Made by a program: the position numbers and the translations under genes. From an uncultured Clostridia bacterium (lineage in GTDB: Bacteria > Bacillota > Clostridia > Oscillospirales > Ruminococcaceae), in assembly GCA_947168885.1 (NCBI GenBank), contig CAMVNQ010000007.1, positions 124,001-188,000 on the forward strand: a DNA stretch of 64,000 nucleotides. The letters run 5' to 3'. The stretch's first letter is position 1. Every line of letters starts with the position of its first letter. Shown here piece after piece: positions 25,333 to 34,600 of the stretch. The notes under the pieces are model-generated. The model saw only the letters and a list, made by a program, of their open reading frames with translations, had not been told where the DNA came from and made no database searches.

Positions 25333-25974
25333 TTATTTCGTGCCGAAGATACGATCGCCGCCGTCACCTATGCCGGGAACGATGTAAAGATCTTCGTTGA
25401 GGTGGTCGTCAAGAGCGCCGCAGTAGATGTCAACCTCGGGGTGCTTCTGGTGAACGAACTCGACACCCTCGGGGCAGGTAACGACAGATATTACCTTGAC
25501 GGTCTTTGCGCCGGCTTCCTTAACGACGTCGATCGCCTTCGCGGCAGTCTTGCCCGTGCCTATCATAAGGTCGAGGATAATGACTTCGCGCTCCTCTATG
25601 TCGAACGGGAGCTTGTTGTAATAAACCTGCAAACCGTCGGGCTGGCTGTCGGCACGGCAGATTCCGATATGTCCGACTTTCGCCGCGGGAACGAGCGCGG
25701 TAGCACCGTCCACCATGCCGAGTCCCGCACGGAGAACGGGAACGAAAGCTACCTTTCTTCCCGAGATAACGTTAGAGTTTGCGATAGCGATAGGTGTCTG
25801 CACCTTTATCTGCTTCAGCGGAAGATCACGCGTTGCTTCGTAGGTCATGAACATCGTGACTTCCTCAACGAGTTCTCTGAATTCCTTCGAGCCCGTGTTC
25901 TTGTCGCGAAGAAGCGTTATCTTGTGCTGTAACAGCGGGTGGTCGAGAATGTGAAGTCTTTCGTTTTCATACAT
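25333..25974 (-). CDS. upp: Uracil phosphoribosyltransferase
   Basis: 213 residues; salvages uracil to UMP with PRPP. The C-terminal YIVPGIGDGGDRIFGTK is the uracil-binding signature. The PRPP loop reads DLMIGTGKTAAKAID instead of the usual DPMLATGGSA, a variant worth noting but with the required acidic and Thr/Gly positions. It overlaps rpiB by 8 nt, so the two are translationally coupled. Confidence 0.95.
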   Translation of the reverse strand: MYENERLHILDHPLLQHKITLLRDKNTGSKEFRELVEEVTMFMTYEATRDLPLKQIKVQTPIAIANSNVISGRKVAFVPVLRAGLGMVDGATALVPAAKVGHIGICRADSQPDGLQVYYNKLPFDIEEREVIILDLMIGTGKTAAKAIDVVKEAGAKTVKVISVVTCPEGVEFVHQKHPEVDIYCGALDDHLNEDLYIVPGIGDGGDRIFGTK

Positions 25975-26410
25975 GGTTTTTGCCCTCCAGTGCGGTTATT
26001 TTGTCAACGCGGACAGCGTGTCTGCCGCCCTCGAATCCTGTGTGCAGGAATACGTCGAGCGCTTCGATGACCGAGCCTATACCCATAGTCCGTCCGCCGA
26101 AGCAGATAACGTTCGCGTTGTTATGAAGTCTTGTGTATTTTGCGGAATACCAGTCGTAGCCGATAGCTGCGCGTATCCCGTTGATCTTGTTGGCAGCTAT
26201 GGAGATGCCGATACCTGTGCCGCAGACGAGAATACCCTTGTTATCTTCGTTTTCGAGCACCTTTGCGCAGACTTTCTCCGCGACATCGGGGTAATCGACG
26301 GGCTCTCCGCCGCAGCCCAGATCCTCGTATTCAAAACCGGTTTTTTTGAGATATTCGATCAGTGCGAGCTTCATTTCGTACCCGCCGTGATCGCAGCCGA
26401 CAATAACCAT
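25967..26410 (-). CDS. rpiB: Ribose-5-phosphate isomerase B
   Basis: 147 residues from the ATG at 26408-26410 (MVIVGCDHGGYEMK), which has TGGAGG 7 nt upstream; the longer frame runs into repeat sequence. Catalytic Cys lies in LVCGTGIGISIAANK, and the HNNANVICFGGRTMG segment is typical. It interconverts ribose-5- and ribulose-5-phosphate, feeding PRPP for the overlapping upp product. Confidence 0.95.
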   Translation of the reverse strand: MVIVGCDHGGYEMKLALIEYLKKTGFEYEDLGCGGEPVDYPDVAEKVCAKVLENEDNKGILVCGTGIGISIAANKINGIRAAIGYDWYSAKYTRLHNNANVICFGGRTMGIGSVIEALDVFLHTGFEGGRHAVRVDKITALEGKNHV

Positions 26411-26439
26411 TTTATTTCCTCCAAAAGTTAATAATAAAG

Positions 26440-26507
26440 CACAATTGTGACAAAGCCAATAGTCCCGATCGCATTGTGCATTGTGCATTCGCGTGCATCA
26501 GTGCGCA
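26440..26507. repeat. Dispersed intergenic repeat patch upstream of rpiB
   Basis: It contains AATTGTGACAAAGCCAATAG followed by TCCCG, a diverged copy of the sequence at about 11243-11266, then tandem CATTGTG/CATTGTGCATT and GTGCATCA/GTGCGCATCA units running to the tsaB stop. Similar AATGCACAATGCAC strings occur at 19751 and 31478. No gene is seen. Confidence 0.5.
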
Positions 26508-27200
26508 TCAGTGCGCTGCCGCCCGCGCAAGCCTTTCGCGCTCTGCCTGCGGAAGTCTCAGGTACTTCGGCATGAGCGCCGCCGCTTCGATCTCGGGGTA
26601 ACCGAGAGAAGCGAGACATACTCCGACACCGTTCTGGTAACGGAGCGGAGCAGGGGAGATAACTATGTTCCCGCCGCCGAATTTCCCGAAGCAAAGCTCG
26701 GCTCCGTCACCGACGAGAGTTATCTTTCTGTCCGCGTACTTTTCGTCAAGCTCTGCTTTAAGCTCGCCGGTTTTGAGGGCGCGGTCATCGCACAACCGTG
26801 TGACCGAACCGTCCTTTACCTCGAAAAGCGCATTATACACATGATCGCAGCGCGCGTCCATTACGGCGCAGACGATACCGTCAGTTCCGAGCAGGTTGTA
26901 CGCCATGGCGTCAAGCGTCGATACGGCTTTACAAGGCTTTCCGAGCGCATACGCCATTCCCTTGACAGCCGACACGCCTATGCGCAGCCCCGTGAATGAA
27001 CCGGGACCCGCCGACACCGCGAAAATGTCGATGTCCGCGAGCGTCATCTTCGCGTTTGCGAGGATAGCTTCCACAAGCGGCATGAGCGTCTGTGAGTGAG
27101 TTATTTTGTTGTTGATGAAGCCGTCCGCGATGATCTTTTCGCCGTCGCAGACCGCAGCTCCGACGCTTACCGCCGAGCTGTCAATTCCGAGAGTTATCAT
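26508..27200 (-). CDS. tsaB: tRNA threonylcarbamoyladenosine protein TsaB
   Basis: 230 residues of the ASKHA fold: TLGIDSSAVSVGAAV at the N-terminus and VSAGPGSFTGLRIGVSAVKGMAYAL near residue 63. TsaB scaffolds TsaD for the t6A37 modification. The C-terminus ends with an Arg/Ala-rich tail (LPQAERERLARAA). The gene order tsaE then tsaB is as in other clostridia, but tsaD is not in the window. Confidence 0.92.
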   Translation of the reverse strand: MITLGIDSSAVSVGAAVCDGEKIIADGFINNKITHSQTLMPLVEAILANAKMTLADIDIFAVSAGPGSFTGLRIGVSAVKGMAYALGKPCKAVSTLDAMAYNLLGTDGIVCAVMDARCDHVYNALFEVKDGSVTRLCDDRALKTGELKAELDEKYADRKITLVGDGAELCFGKFGGGNIVISPAPLRYQNGVGVCLASLGYPEIEAAALMPKYLRLPQAERERLARAAAH

Positions 27201-27249
27201 AGATCTCCTTCGTTTTTCTTTTTCCCGTCTGTGGTCAAAAGAAAACAGA

Positions 27250-27681
27250 TCAGACTTTATTTATGAATATTTTTCTTTGGTTTTCGCCGGTTTTCTGGAT
27301 ATCGACTTTCCAGACGTTTTCGAGCTCGCCGGCGAGGTCGGGGATATTCTCGCTCCATTCGATACAGATGATGCCGCCGCGGTCGGGATAATCGAAAAAT
27401 CCCGTTGCGTAAAGGTCGTCGTAACTGTCGATACGGAACAGGTCGAAGTGGAATATCGGCGGCTCGCAGCGATATTCGTTGACTATCGCGAACGTCGGGC
27501 TTGTAACGGGGTCGGTGCAGCCGAAATGTTTTGCGATGCCTTTCGTGAACTGCGTTTTCCCCGCGCCCATTTCCCCTGTGTAAAGCACGGTGTCGCCGGC
27601 TTTCAGCAGCTTTGCGAACTGCTCCGCGGCGGATATGGTCTCCTCCGCGGAGTTGGTTTCGATGATCGTAGTTTCTGTCAT
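27250..27681 (-). CDS. tsaE: tRNA threonylcarbamoyladenosine ATPase TsaE
   Basis: 143 residues from the ATG at 27679-27681 (MTETTIIETNSAEETISAAEQFAKLL); the 10-codon upstream extension begins with GTG and lacks a ribosome site. Walker A is LYTGEMGAGKTQFTKGI, with FHFDLFRID and CIEWSENIPD characteristic of the family. It acts with TsaB and TsaD to make t6A in tRNA. Confidence 0.93.
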   Translation of the reverse strand: MTETTIIETNSAEETISAAEQFAKLLKAGDTVLYTGEMGAGKTQFTKGIAKHFGCTDPVTSPTFAIVNEYRCEPPIFHFDLFRIDSYDDLYATGFFDYPDRGGIICIEWSENIPDLAGELENVWKVDIQKTGENQRKIFINKV

Positions 27682-27755
27682 TTTATTATCATAACTTTCA
27701 TATCCCGTCACGGTTCAGATATGTCCGCACAGCGGACAACAACAATCATGCTTTA

Positions 27756-29432
27756 TCAGAAGAGTCCCGAGATGTTGCCGGAGTTGTCGATGTCGATGCT
27801 GTACGCAGCGGGCTTCTTCGGAAGACCGGGCATAGTCATGATATCGCCGGTGTAAACAACGACGAAGCCTGCACCGGACGAGAGTTTAAGGTCGCGGACG
27901 GTGATGTTGAAGTTCGTGGGCTTGCCGAGCTTCGCGGGGTCGTCGGAGAGAGAATACTGGGTCTTTGCGACGCAGATCGGTATTCTGTCCATGCCGATCT
28001 CTTCGATCTTTTTGAGAGCCTTTTCGGCAGCGGCGGTATAGATAACGCCGTCTGCGCGGTAGATCTCTTTTGCGAGTATTTCTATCTTTTCCTTGAGAGG
28101 AAGTTTTTCGTCGTAGAGCGGCTTGAACGAATCAGCGCCCTCGTGTGCTTCCATAGTAGCGAGGACTTCCTTCGCAAGCTCGATTCCGCCTTCGCCGCCC
28201 TTCATGAATACGTCGGAGAACGCAACGGGCGAGCCCATTTCCTTGCAGTACCCGGTCACATAGTCGATCTCGGCCTGTGTGTCGGTAGCAAAGTGGTTTA
28301 CGGCTACGACTACCGGAACGCCGTACTTGCGCATATTCTCGATGTGTGTGCCGAGGTTTATGATGCCCTTCTTCAGAGCGTCGAGGTTCTCCGTGCCGAG
28401 TTCGGTCTTGGGAACACCGCCGTTGTATTTGAGTGCGCGGATAGTTGCGACAAGAACAACGCAGGAAGGTTTAAGACCTGCGAAACGGCACTTTATATCG
28501 AAGAATTTCTCTGCGCCGAGGTCGGAACCGAAGCCGGCTTCCGTGATGCAGTATTCGCCGAGTTTGAGCGCGAGCTTTGTCGCTCTTACGCTGTTGCAGC
28601 CGTGAGCTATGTTAGCGAAAGGACCGCCGTGAATGAACGCGGGGTTGTTTTCGAGGGTCTGCACGAGGTTCGGGTCGATAGCGTCCTTAAGGAGAGCCGC
28701 CATAGCGCCTACCGCGTTGAGGTCGCGTGCGTAAACGGGCTTTCCGTCGTAGGTATAGGCTACGAGGATATTACCGAGACGCTTCTTGAGGTCGGCGAGG
28801 TCTGCGGAAAGGCAGAGTATAGCCATAACCTCGCTCGCGACGGTGATGCGGAACCTGTCCTGTCTCGGAACGCCGTCAACGCGGCTTCCCATACCGATGA
28901 CACAGTTGCGCAGCGCACGGTCGTTCATATCGAGGCAGCGGTCTATCTGTATCATGCGGGGGTCGATATTGAGCTCGTTGCCCTGCTGGAGGTGGTTGTC
29001 GATCAGTGCACAGAGGAGGTTGTTTGCTGCGGTAAGTGCGTGCATATCGCCGGTGAAGTGGAGATTGATGTCCTCCATAGGTACGACCTGTGAGTATCCG
29101 CCGCCTGCCGCACCGCCTTTTATGCCGAAAACGGGTCCGAGTGACGGTTCACGCAGAGCAAGGACAGAGTTCTTGCCGAGACGGTTCATAGCTTCGGAAA
29201 GTCCTATGCTCGTTGTTGTCTTGCCTTCGCCCGCAGGGGTGGGGTTGATAGCGGTAACGAGAATGAGCTTGCCGTCGGGTTTGTCTTTTACACTGTCGAT
29301 GTACTTCTGGGTCACCTTTGCCTTATAGTGACCGTAGGGTTCGATGTCGTCGGCACCGATACCGAGCTTATCGGCGATCTCTGTGATCTTCAGCATTTTC
29401 GCCTGCTGTGCGATTTCAATATCTGTGAGCAT
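27756..29432 (-). CDS. fhs: Formate-tetrahydrofolate ligase
   Basis: 558 residues, full length for Fhs. It makes 10-formyl-THF from formate, ATP and THF. Recognisable motifs are [19 protein letters not shown] (ATP loop), [24 protein letters not shown] and the C-terminal [24 protein letters not shown]. It has its own strong promoter, so it is a single-gene or tsaEB-leading unit. It may serve formate assimilation or purine synthesis; no other Wood-Ljungdahl genes are present here. Confidence 0.97.
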   Translation of the reverse strand: MLTDIEIAQQAKMLKITEIADKLGIGADDIEPYGHYKAKVTQKYIDSVKDKPDGKLILVTAINPTPAGEGKTTTSIGLSEAMNRLGKNSVLALREPSLGPVFGIKGGAAGGGYSQVVPMEDINLHFTGDMHALTAANNLLCALIDNHLQQGNELNIDPRMIQIDRCLDMNDRALRNCVIGMGSRVDGVPRQDRFRITVASEVMAILCLSADLADLKKRLGNILVAYTYDGKPVYARDLNAVGAMAALLKDAIDPNLVQTLENNPAFIHGGPFANIAHGCNSVRATKLALKLGEYCITEAGFGSDLGAEKFFDIKCRFAGLKPSCVVLVATIRALKYNGGVPKTELGTENLDALKKGIINLGTHIENMRKYGVPVVVAVNHFATDTQAEIDYVTGYCKEMGSPVAFSDVFMKGGEGGIELAKEVLATMEAHEGADSFKPLYDEKLPLKEKIEILAKEIYRADGVIYTAAAEKALKKIEEIGMDRIPICVAKTQYSLSDDPAKLGKPTNFNITVRDLKLSSGAGFVVVYTGDIMTMPGLPKKPAAYSIDIDNSGNISGLF

Positions 29433-29467
29433 AGTGTTTTCTCCTTTTTAAGAAAAATATTGTATTT

Positions 29468-29496
29468 ATTATACCACATTTTTTCTTTTATTGCAA
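29468..29496 (-). promoter_or_regulatory. Sigma-A promoter of fhs
   Basis: Minus strand: TTGCAA -35 (29491-29496), 17-nt spacer, perfect TATAAT -10 (29468-29473), followed by an AAAGGAG ribosome site before the fhs ATG. Confidence 0.82.
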
Positions 29497-29527
29497 CAGT
29501 TATTTTGCCGTGCAGAACGTTATTTTA

Positions 29528-29556
29528 TTGACAAAGCCGTCGGTCTGTGATAATAT
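29528..29556 (+). promoter_or_regulatory. Distal promoter of the SGNH-hydrolase lipoprotein gene
   Basis: TTGACA (29528-29533), 17 nt, TAATAT (29551-29556), preceded by an extended GTGA. It is one of two tandem promoters upstream of the lipoprotein. Confidence 0.75.
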
Positions 29557-29612
29557 AGACCCTGTTTGTCAACAGCAGAATGGATATTACAATATTTACA
29601 TTCACGTTTTTA

Positions 29613-29641
29613 TTGACTTTTCGGGAGAATTGTGATATTAT
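29613..29641 (+). promoter_or_regulatory. Proximal promoter of the SGNH-hydrolase lipoprotein gene
   Basis: TTGACT (29613-29618), 17 nt, TATTAT (29636-29641), about 70 nt upstream of the start codon. Its GTGATATTAT matches the GTGATAATAT of the distal promoter 85 nt upstream. Confidence 0.78.
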
Positions 29642-29710
29642 ATTAGTTAGCTTTTTATCCGGCAGAAATGTCGGTTTATGGCGATAAAACCAACAGAAAG
29701 AACTGGGAAA

Positions 29711-30805
29711 ATGAAAAAAAGAAATATTACAGCACTTGCCGCGGCGGCTGTATTTGCCGTTTCGGGATGCGCGACGGATATATCTAAGACGCTTCCGCCG
29801 GATACGGAAGCCGTCGAGGTTCTCGCAACGCAGGTGACTACAACGACTCCGGAAGAGACAACGACACCGAAGCCGACGACCACTACCACGACAACCACGA
29901 CGCCGTTCGAGACAACGACAGAGCCGGAGACGGAAACGGACATTTCCGAGGACACCACGGCGGAGCCCTCCGAAGGTACATACACAATTTATTCCGATGA
30001 ATACGGATACTACCCGATAACCGGAAGCTACAAGGATTTCGTCTCAAAGTGCGTCTTTGTCGGCGACAGTATATGCAGCGGCCTGAAAGCTTACGACATA
30101 ATCCCGTCCGACCGCGTGTGCGCAGTGGGTAATGTCGCAGCCCGCAACATCTTCGAGGACTGGGTCGAGTTCAAGGTCAACGGCAATAAGCTTCCGCTCA
30201 TCTCGGCGCTCGTCGATCTCAAACCCGAGTACATCGTTTTCTCTATGGGTATGAACGATGTCAATATGACCTCGGAAGCCACGTTCTGCAAGAACTACGA
30301 AGAGATACTCTCACAGGTGTCGAGCTTCCTTCCCGACGCGAAGCTTATCGTACTTTCCGTAACCCCCATTACCTACGGCGAGAACGGAAAGCTCTTCACG
30401 ACCAACGACAATATCGACAGCTTCAACGCAGCCCTGAAAGAATACCTCGACGGGACAGGGAAGTGGGTCTATGCCGATGTCGCGCATGAGATGAAGAATA
30501 CGCACAATATGCTCAAGGACAACTACCTCGGCTCACCCGACGGCGTTCATCTCGCTCCGGACGCGTACTACTGCATTCTCTACCAGCTCTGTGAGCGCAT
30601 GGTGGACGGAAAGGTGTATAACTTCGACGGTACTTTCACATACACCGACGACGCGATTGCTCCCGTAAAGTCGGCAGAGACGACCCCGGAAACGACGGCT
30701 CCCGAAGAGCCCGCCGAGAGCACAAAGAAGACCAAAAAGACCACGGCGGCTACCGAACATGACGGAGAACTCTCCGGCGTAATTCACCTCGAAGACCCCG
30801 AATAA
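29711..30805 (+). CDS. SGNH/GDSL-hydrolase lipoprotein
   Basis: 364 residues from the ATG at 29711 (MKKRNITALAAAAVFAVSGC). This start gives a clean type II signal peptide with lipobox AVSGC; the frame can extend 11 codons upstream but without a ribosome site. A Thr/Glu/Pro-rich linker (about 40-90) anchors an SGNH hydrolase: block I VGDSICSG near 115, block III MGMNDVN near 179, and the SPDGVHLA Asp/His dyad near 276. A second Thr/Pro/Lys-rich tail ends the protein. It probably de-esterifies a surface or dietary glycan; substrate unknown. Confidence 0.85.
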   Translation: MKKRNITALAAAAVFAVSGCATDISKTLPPDTEAVEVLATQVTTTTPEETTTPKPTTTTTTTTTPFETTTEPETETDISEDTTAEPSEGTYTIYSDEYGYYPITGSYKDFVSKCVFVGDSICSGLKAYDIIPSDRVCAVGNVAARNIFEDWVEFKVNGNKLPLISALVDLKPEYIVFSMGMNDVNMTSEATFCKNYEEILSQVSSFLPDAKLIVLSVTPITYGENGKLFTTNDNIDSFNAALKEYLDGTGKWVYADVAHEMKNTHNMLKDNYLGSPDGVHLAPDAYYCILYQLCERMVDGKVYNFDGTFTYTDDAIAPVKSAETTPETTAPEEPAESTKKTKKTTAATEHDGELSGVIHLEDPE

Positions 30806-31033
30806 TACAGAAAACGGAAATTTACGGCTCCTTTCGTCTCCGACGGGGGAGCCGGGATCATATCCGATACAATATATTGTGTTAAACTTTAAACGAACAT
30901 CGTTTTTGTTGTGTTTTTTTCAACAGTTTTTCCTTTCCCCGGGACGGTAAATTGTTGAAAATTTTCTCTTCATCTGTGGAACGTCCCGCGGAACGCGGCA
31001 GGAAAAATTTTATAAAAAAATTTAAAAAAACAC
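30806..31033. other. Gene-free spacer with hairpins and inverted repeats
   Basis: After the lipoprotein stop there is a hairpin CGGCTCC (30825-30831)/GGAGCCG (30848-30854) with an inner CGTC/GACG, but no T-run. Further on are inverted repeats TTTTCAACA...TGTTGAAAA and CGGGACG...CGTCCCG spanning about 30918-30995, then an A/T-rich tract before the next promoter. No open reading frame is credible. Confidence 0.55.
30867..30882 (+). promoter_or_regulatory. NrdR-box-like palindrome
   Basis: ATACAATATATTGTGT contains the 12-bp perfect palindrome ACAATATATTGT and differs at one position from ACACAATATATTGTGT, a form of the NrdR box that controls ribonucleotide reductase genes. The downstream gene encodes an NrdD-like domain, which makes NrdR control plausible. 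The distance to the mapped promoter is long (about 150 nt). Confidence 0.5.
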
Positions 31034-31062
31034 TTGCATTTTACTATATGTTGTGGTATAAT
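31034..31062 (+). promoter_or_regulatory. Promoter of the NrdD-like gene with overlapping NrdR-like site
   Basis: TTGCAT (31034-31039), 17 nt, perfect TATAAT (31057-31062). The spacer TTACTATATGTTGTGG agrees with the NrdR-box form ACACTATATATTGTGT at 12 of 16 positions, so NrdR binding would block the promoter. Confidence 0.65.
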
Positions 31063-31109
31063 AATTAAGCAATGACCAAATATAGCATAGTTGCAGGAGG
31101 ACGTAACCA

Positions 31110-31418
31110 ATGAAGAATGTTTCGATAACTACAAATGGCGGGATACTTTCAGATAGTGAGATCCAGGCTTATGTTGACCGCGGCAGAGAATTAAAGCCCG
31201 GTCAGAAGCTTATCGGTCTCGATATTTCAATAGACGGCGAATACGTTGACCTTGCGTACACATACGACGACAGACCTTTTGAGCGCATCAGACGTATCAC
31301 AGGCTATCTTGTAGGCACTCTTGACCGCTTCAACAACGCTAAGAGAGCCGAAGTCCTTGACCGTGTGACCCATGAAGTCACAGATGATTGCGAAGACGTT
31401 TACGTTGACGCAGTCTGA
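31110..31418 (+). CDS. Stand-alone NrdD C-terminal-like (glycyl-radical-type) protein
   Basis: 102 residues, ATG with GCAGGAGG upstream. The C-terminal part RIRRITGYLVGTLDRFNNAK followed by RAEVLDRVTH resembles the glycyl-radical end of class III (anaerobic) ribonucleotide reductase, where the R-x-x-G-Y glycine holds the radical. The N-terminal 55 residues (LSDSEIQAYVDRGRELKPG, LDISIDGEYVDLAYTY) are not from NrdD that I recognise. Small clostridial proteins of this type are annotated as NrdD relatives. It could be a spare radical domain, as GrcA is for pyruvate formate-lyase; this is inference. It has its own promoter and terminator. Confidence 0.55.
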   Translation: MKNVSITTNGGILSDSEIQAYVDRGRELKPGQKLIGLDISIDGEYVDLAYTYDDRPFERIRRITGYLVGTLDRFNNAKRAEVLDRVTHEVTDDCEDVYVDAV

Positions 31419-31439
31419 CCGCTGAAAACAGTAAATGAG

Positions 31440-31477
31440 ATCCGTTCGGAACCGACCACTCCGAGCGGATTTTTTTT
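31440..31477 (+). terminator. Intrinsic terminator of the NrdD-like gene
   Basis: ATCCGTTCGG (31440-31449) pairs with CCGAGCGGAT (31461-31470), 11-nt loop, followed by an eight-T run. Confidence 0.88.
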
Positions 31478-31602
31478 CAATGCACAATTGATGTGCGCGC
31501 TTCGCGGGTTATCCGGAGCGTGACGAAAGCCAAAATCTACGTTCCTTCTGAACGTATAACGCGAACGGGCAACAGCTGCGTTCATGTTCACCAATGAAAC
31601 AA
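31478..31602. repeat. Spacer with AATGCACAATTG-type repeat
   Basis: CAATGCACAATTGATGTGCG begins the spacer, another member of the AATGCAC family seen at 11.2, 19.75 and 26.48 kb. A GCGCGCTTCGCG palindromic stretch follows. No gene is seen. Confidence 0.4.
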
Positions 31603-31633
31603 AACAGACCGGAAAGTGTATCTCCGGTCTGTT
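31603..31633 (-). terminator. Terminator of the sensor-GGDEF-EAL gene
   Basis: AACAGACCGGA (31603-31613) pairs with TCCGGTCTGTT (31623-31633); on the minus strand TTGTTTC follows. It lies 45 nt after the stop codon of the large gene. Confidence 0.8.
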
Positions 31634-31677
31634 CTTATGTTCGAATGAGAATGAATGGACGCTGCCTGAAAAAGCAT

Positions 31678-34600
31678 TTATGGTATGTAAACGCAAAGCT
31701 CGGTGTCTTCGGGCAATTTCACCGCTCTGTACTCGTACTCGCCCGAATGTGTACGTATCACCTTCGTGAACGTATCGTCGCCGACATGAACGGGGCGGAG
31801 GATGTTGCCGAAAGCGTTGAATGCTTCAACGTTGTTCTCCTGTGCAGCAAGCACGTTTCCGCCGGTGATGACGGTCGTACAGTTGTCGCCGCCGAACTGG
31901 AGCACACAGCCCGAAAGGATCTTTACGCCGGAAGAGCCGCCGCTGATGCAGGTGCTTCCAATGCCGTCAACGCTTCCGTAGCCGCATATCTTGTCGCCCT
32001 CGCCGTAAGCCGTGATCTGTCCGCCGGAGATGTTTATATCGGTATTTCCGTCAACGGCGCCTATACAGGTCGCCTTGGAACTGTGAACAACAGCTTTTAC
32101 TTTTCCGGCTTCAATGTTTATAACAGCCTTTTTGCCGGAAATAGAACCGAGTGCCGTACAGCAGTCGCCGTCGGAAACAAGGTCGAGCCTGCCTTTCGAG
32201 GTGATGTTCACGTTTCCGTCAAACGCGCCCACCCCAACGGCTTTCCTGCCGCTGCTCTTTATGCACAGCTCTGCATCGGGCAGTATCGTGAAGTCCGCCG
32301 AGCCTTTGAAGAAGCCTACGCCGATAGAGTTCACACACTGCGCGACAGTCGTTACCTTACCGCTCTCGAATGTGAACGCGGTGTTCTCGGAAGTTACCGC
32401 GCCGCCGATGCAGATACCTATATCGACCTGCATCTCGATGAATATCTCTCCGGTATGGGCGAATGTTATCTCGCCGACCTGACCGTTGTTGACAGCGTTT
32501 CCTATGCCTATGCTGTTGTGGCTCTTGAGGATAAGATCGAGGCTTCCGTCGCCGATTATCTTCAGAGACGCGTTCTCGGGAACGAGTATGCCGTTCTTTT
32601 CGATGCGGTTCTTTCCGACGAGGCGGAGGACTACCGAGCTTTCCGGTCCGAGCTTTATCGCGGGGCCGTCGCTCGGCTTTATGTTTACGTTGTCAAGCGT
32701 TATTTCCGCGCGGCAGCCCGGCTCGACGATTATGCCGGTATCAAAGAGCTGGCCTTCGGGAGCCCTGAATGTGAAGCTTCCGCCGTTGATGACGGTATGT
32801 CCGTAGCGTCCGAGCGCGAGCTCATAAAGATCGATGACTTCGTCCTTCTGTGGTACATAAACGAGCATATCGTTGGTGTATTTCGTGAGAAGGAGGTTCT
32901 CGCTTATGATCTCGTTCTTTATGTTTTCGGGGATCTCGCGTATCGGGTCCTCGGCGGGGCGGGCGGTGTAGTAGCCCTGGATGAGATCGACGCCGAACTC
33001 TATGACCGTTCTCATCTCCTCATACGTCTCGACACCCTCGGCAAGCACCTTTATGTTGTTCATCTTCGCGAACTCGATAGTGCTCTTGACGAACATCTGC
33101 TTGTTGGGGTCGTCCTGGATATTGCTTATGAGGAAGCGGTCTATCTTGATAACGTGGGGTGCATAGCGGAGCAGGTTCACGATGTTCGAGTGTCCCGTGC
33201 CGTAGTCATCTACCGCGATCTGACCGCTGCCGTCACTTTTCATGTTGCGAAGCGAGCTCAGCTCTTCGTCGGAAACGGTGTCCTGCTCGGTTATCTCGAA
33301 CACGAAATCGTGCATATGTTTTCCGAACTGATCTTTGAGCACGGTAAGATCTGCCTTGTTGAGGAAGCTTCCGGGGATAGTGTTTATGAACAGCTTTTTG
33401 CCCTCGAACTTTTCTATCTCCTTATCATACCTGCTCATAACATTGAACATGGTCGCTTTCTCTATGTCGTAGAGCATATTGTACTCTTTCGCGACTTCAA
33501 GAATTTCGAGCGGTGACATCTTTATACCGCCGGAGGAGCGCATGAGCGCCTCATAAGCGTAGATAGCGCCGGTCTTAGCGTCTATGATAGGCTGGAAAAC
33601 GTATGCGAAGAGGTTCTTCTCGACAAGGGTCGTGAAGGCGCTGTAAAGCTCGTTGTCTGACTGTATATCCACGGTCTTTTCGTCCTTTACGACAGGGGAC
33701 TGACCGGCTTTGAGCCTGTTGATGTACATTTCGGCATTCGCAAGCTTTATGAATGTGCTGAGACTGCTGTTCCAGCCCGCGTTCGCCACGGTGCAGCCGC
33801 AGTTCACTTCAAGGTAGTATTCCTTGCTGCTGTTGGAGTTGTAGCCTTCAAGAATGCTGTAAAATACGGTAGTTGCGTTGTTGATGACGTTGTGGACTTC
33901 ATCTTCCGTATTTACATAGTTGAAGATAACGAACTCTTCGTTGCCCGATCTTGCTATGAAGCCGTTGTCCTTGTTCGCGAGACGAAGTGCGTCCGCGACG
34001 AACTTCAGAGCTTCCTCGGTATCGTCCATTCCGTAGTTCTCGAAGATGAACTTATACTGCGGGATAACGTATGCCGATACCATAACGATCCTGCGGTGGT
34101 TCCTGTCGTCCGCGCTGAATTCGTCGAACCACTTTGTAAGCCCTTTGAGGTTCGGAAGTCCGGTTATCGGGTCTATGAAGCGCGCGTTGAGCATGGAGCT
34201 CTGCATATTTGATCTCTGGAGGCGGTTTACGAGAGCGCCGAACGCTATGTTCATTGTTTTTGCGACACGGAAGAGCTTCTGTGACACAGAGGATATATCT
34301 TTCGTATTGAGCGCGTAGTAACCGCAGAAATCCTCGCCGACGGTGATAGGCGTAATTACGCACATGGTGTCGTCTTTAAGCCAGCTGTCAACCTCGGGCA
34401 CCATATCGGAAGCGGGGAAGTGACCCTGTTTTCCGGGAGCGTATTCGCGGGTCATCGAAGTTATGACTATGTAATCGTCGGAAGGCTGAGACTTCGCTTT
34501 ATCTCCGGGCTGACCGAGATTTGAGATGACGAACCGTTCACTCAGGCAGACGAACGAGTTCGGAAGTATGTAATCGCTGAGCGAGTGGCTGAGCGAATTG

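Noticed and set aside
31594-33516. 640-codon open frame on the plus strand
   Set aside because: It is fully antisense to the EAL/beta-helix gene, which has clear domains, promoter, ribosome site and terminator. Codon bias of the real gene keeps this frame open; no start signal or known motif.
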